Positions 63,536-64,000 of a stretch of DNA of 64,000 bases are shown here, one piece after another (the first letter of the stretch is position 1; every line of letters starts with the position of its first letter). Both the position numbers and the translations under genes were made by a program. This stretch comes from Euglena gracilis (Eukaryota; Euglenida; Euglenophyceae; Euglenales). The stretch lies in assembly GCA_039621445.1 (NCBI GenBank), contig CP154955.1:31762542-31826541 (forward strand), read 5' to 3'. A model generated the notes under the pieces. It saw only the letters and a program-made list of their open reading frames with translations. It was not told where the DNA came from and ran no database searches.

Positions 63536-63738
63536 GGTTGGCCAGTCCAACCCAGTTTGGACCCCTTCGCGGCTGAATAACTTGGGCCTGGCGGGAAGTT
63601 GGGGGTCAAACGGAGGTGATTCGAAAACTAGAAATCCAGTCGCTCGTGACTGAAAAAAAATCCGGGAACGGAGCTGGGAATCCGCCGGTTCCCAAGGTGG
63701 CCCCAAAACCGGGGGGGGGTTGACCCCCCCTTTTCCCC
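63536..63738. repeat. Dispersed repeat, paralogue of 38131-38410
   Basis: CCAGTTTGGACCCCTTCGCG, GGCCTGGCGGGAAGTTGGGG and GAAATCCAGTCGCTCG in the same order as at 38.1 kb. Confidence 0.85.
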
Positions 63739-63964
63739 GGTGGTACGCTTCGCTCCTAACCCATAATAAAGGGATAAGAGCTCAGCGACCCCCCCCAATA
63801 TAAGCAACCGGTTGCCTATATTCGGGTTTCTGAAAATCGGTTCCAGGGGTTGCCAATATTTGGGGGTTGCCCTCCTTTTCGTCACAAACCAGGGGTCACC
63901 CCCCCCTTTTAATACGGGGTCGCTGAGCCCTTATCTCTTTAGAGTGAGAGCGAAGTGGCCCACC
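63739..63964. mobile_element. Inverted-repeat element with GGATAAGAGCTCAGCG arms
   Basis: 226 bp with ~50-bp imperfect arms: GGTGGTACGCTTCGCTC...GGGATAAGAGCTCAGCGACC and the complement GGTCGCTGAGCCC...GAGCGAAGTGGCCCACC. The loop (63795-63890) is itself a small word element: AATATAAGCAACCGGTTGCC, GGTTGCCAATATTTGGGGG. A solo left arm is at 38365-38410. Confidence 0.8.
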
Positions 63965-64000
63965 GACTTAGCCTGGAGGGTCCTGGAGGGTCGATCGACT

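Overview
This window looks like nuclear DNA of a repeat-rich eukaryote, most likely a unicellular alga or other protist. The protein evidence is in short exons (about 50-300 bp) bounded by GT-AG introns, with one probable GC-AG intron. There are no ribosome-binding sites or operons. Homopolymer G/C runs, GATA/GGAT microsatellites and small inverted-repeat elements fill most of the rest. I cannot place the species. I saw no tRNA, rRNA or CRISPR, but I could not run a covariance search.

1-33 kb is the gene-bearing part, and every gene I recognise is on the minus strand: a C2-domain protein (2.5-3.0 kb), an Mpv17/PMP22 family membrane protein (7.9-10.6 kb), a possible N-terminal exon near 14.1 kb, a NADH-cytochrome b5 reductase-like protein (16.5-21.7 kb), a Ser/Thr protein kinase (23.1-27.2 kb, nine well-supported exons) and a protein with a Pro/Gln/Tyr-rich C-terminus (29.2-32.9 kb). 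Exon boundaries were read from splice motifs, reading phase and recalled family motifs, so they are models. The genes have no obvious joint pathway; the shared feature is orientation.

33-64 kb is mostly mobile and repetitive DNA. It holds many copies of an unusual inverted-repeat element (C/G runs plus a copy-specific word), a 1.47-kb unit present twice in opposite orientation and circularly permuted, several minisatellites, a conserved-looking minus-strand exon at 56.4-56.5 kb, and a retroelement remnant on the plus strand (57.2-58.2 kb) with a retropepsin-like protease and a methyltransferase-like domain. From 55 kb on, a degenerate dispersed repeat forms the background into which other elements are inserted.

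The firmest mobile-element result is a set of non-autonomous hAT-like elements (247-296 bp, CAGG...CCTG ends), three of them with perfect 8-bp target-site duplications. The most novel-looking signal is the word-and-G-run element family, in which the direct repeats and the inverted end inside each copy share one word while that word differs between copies.
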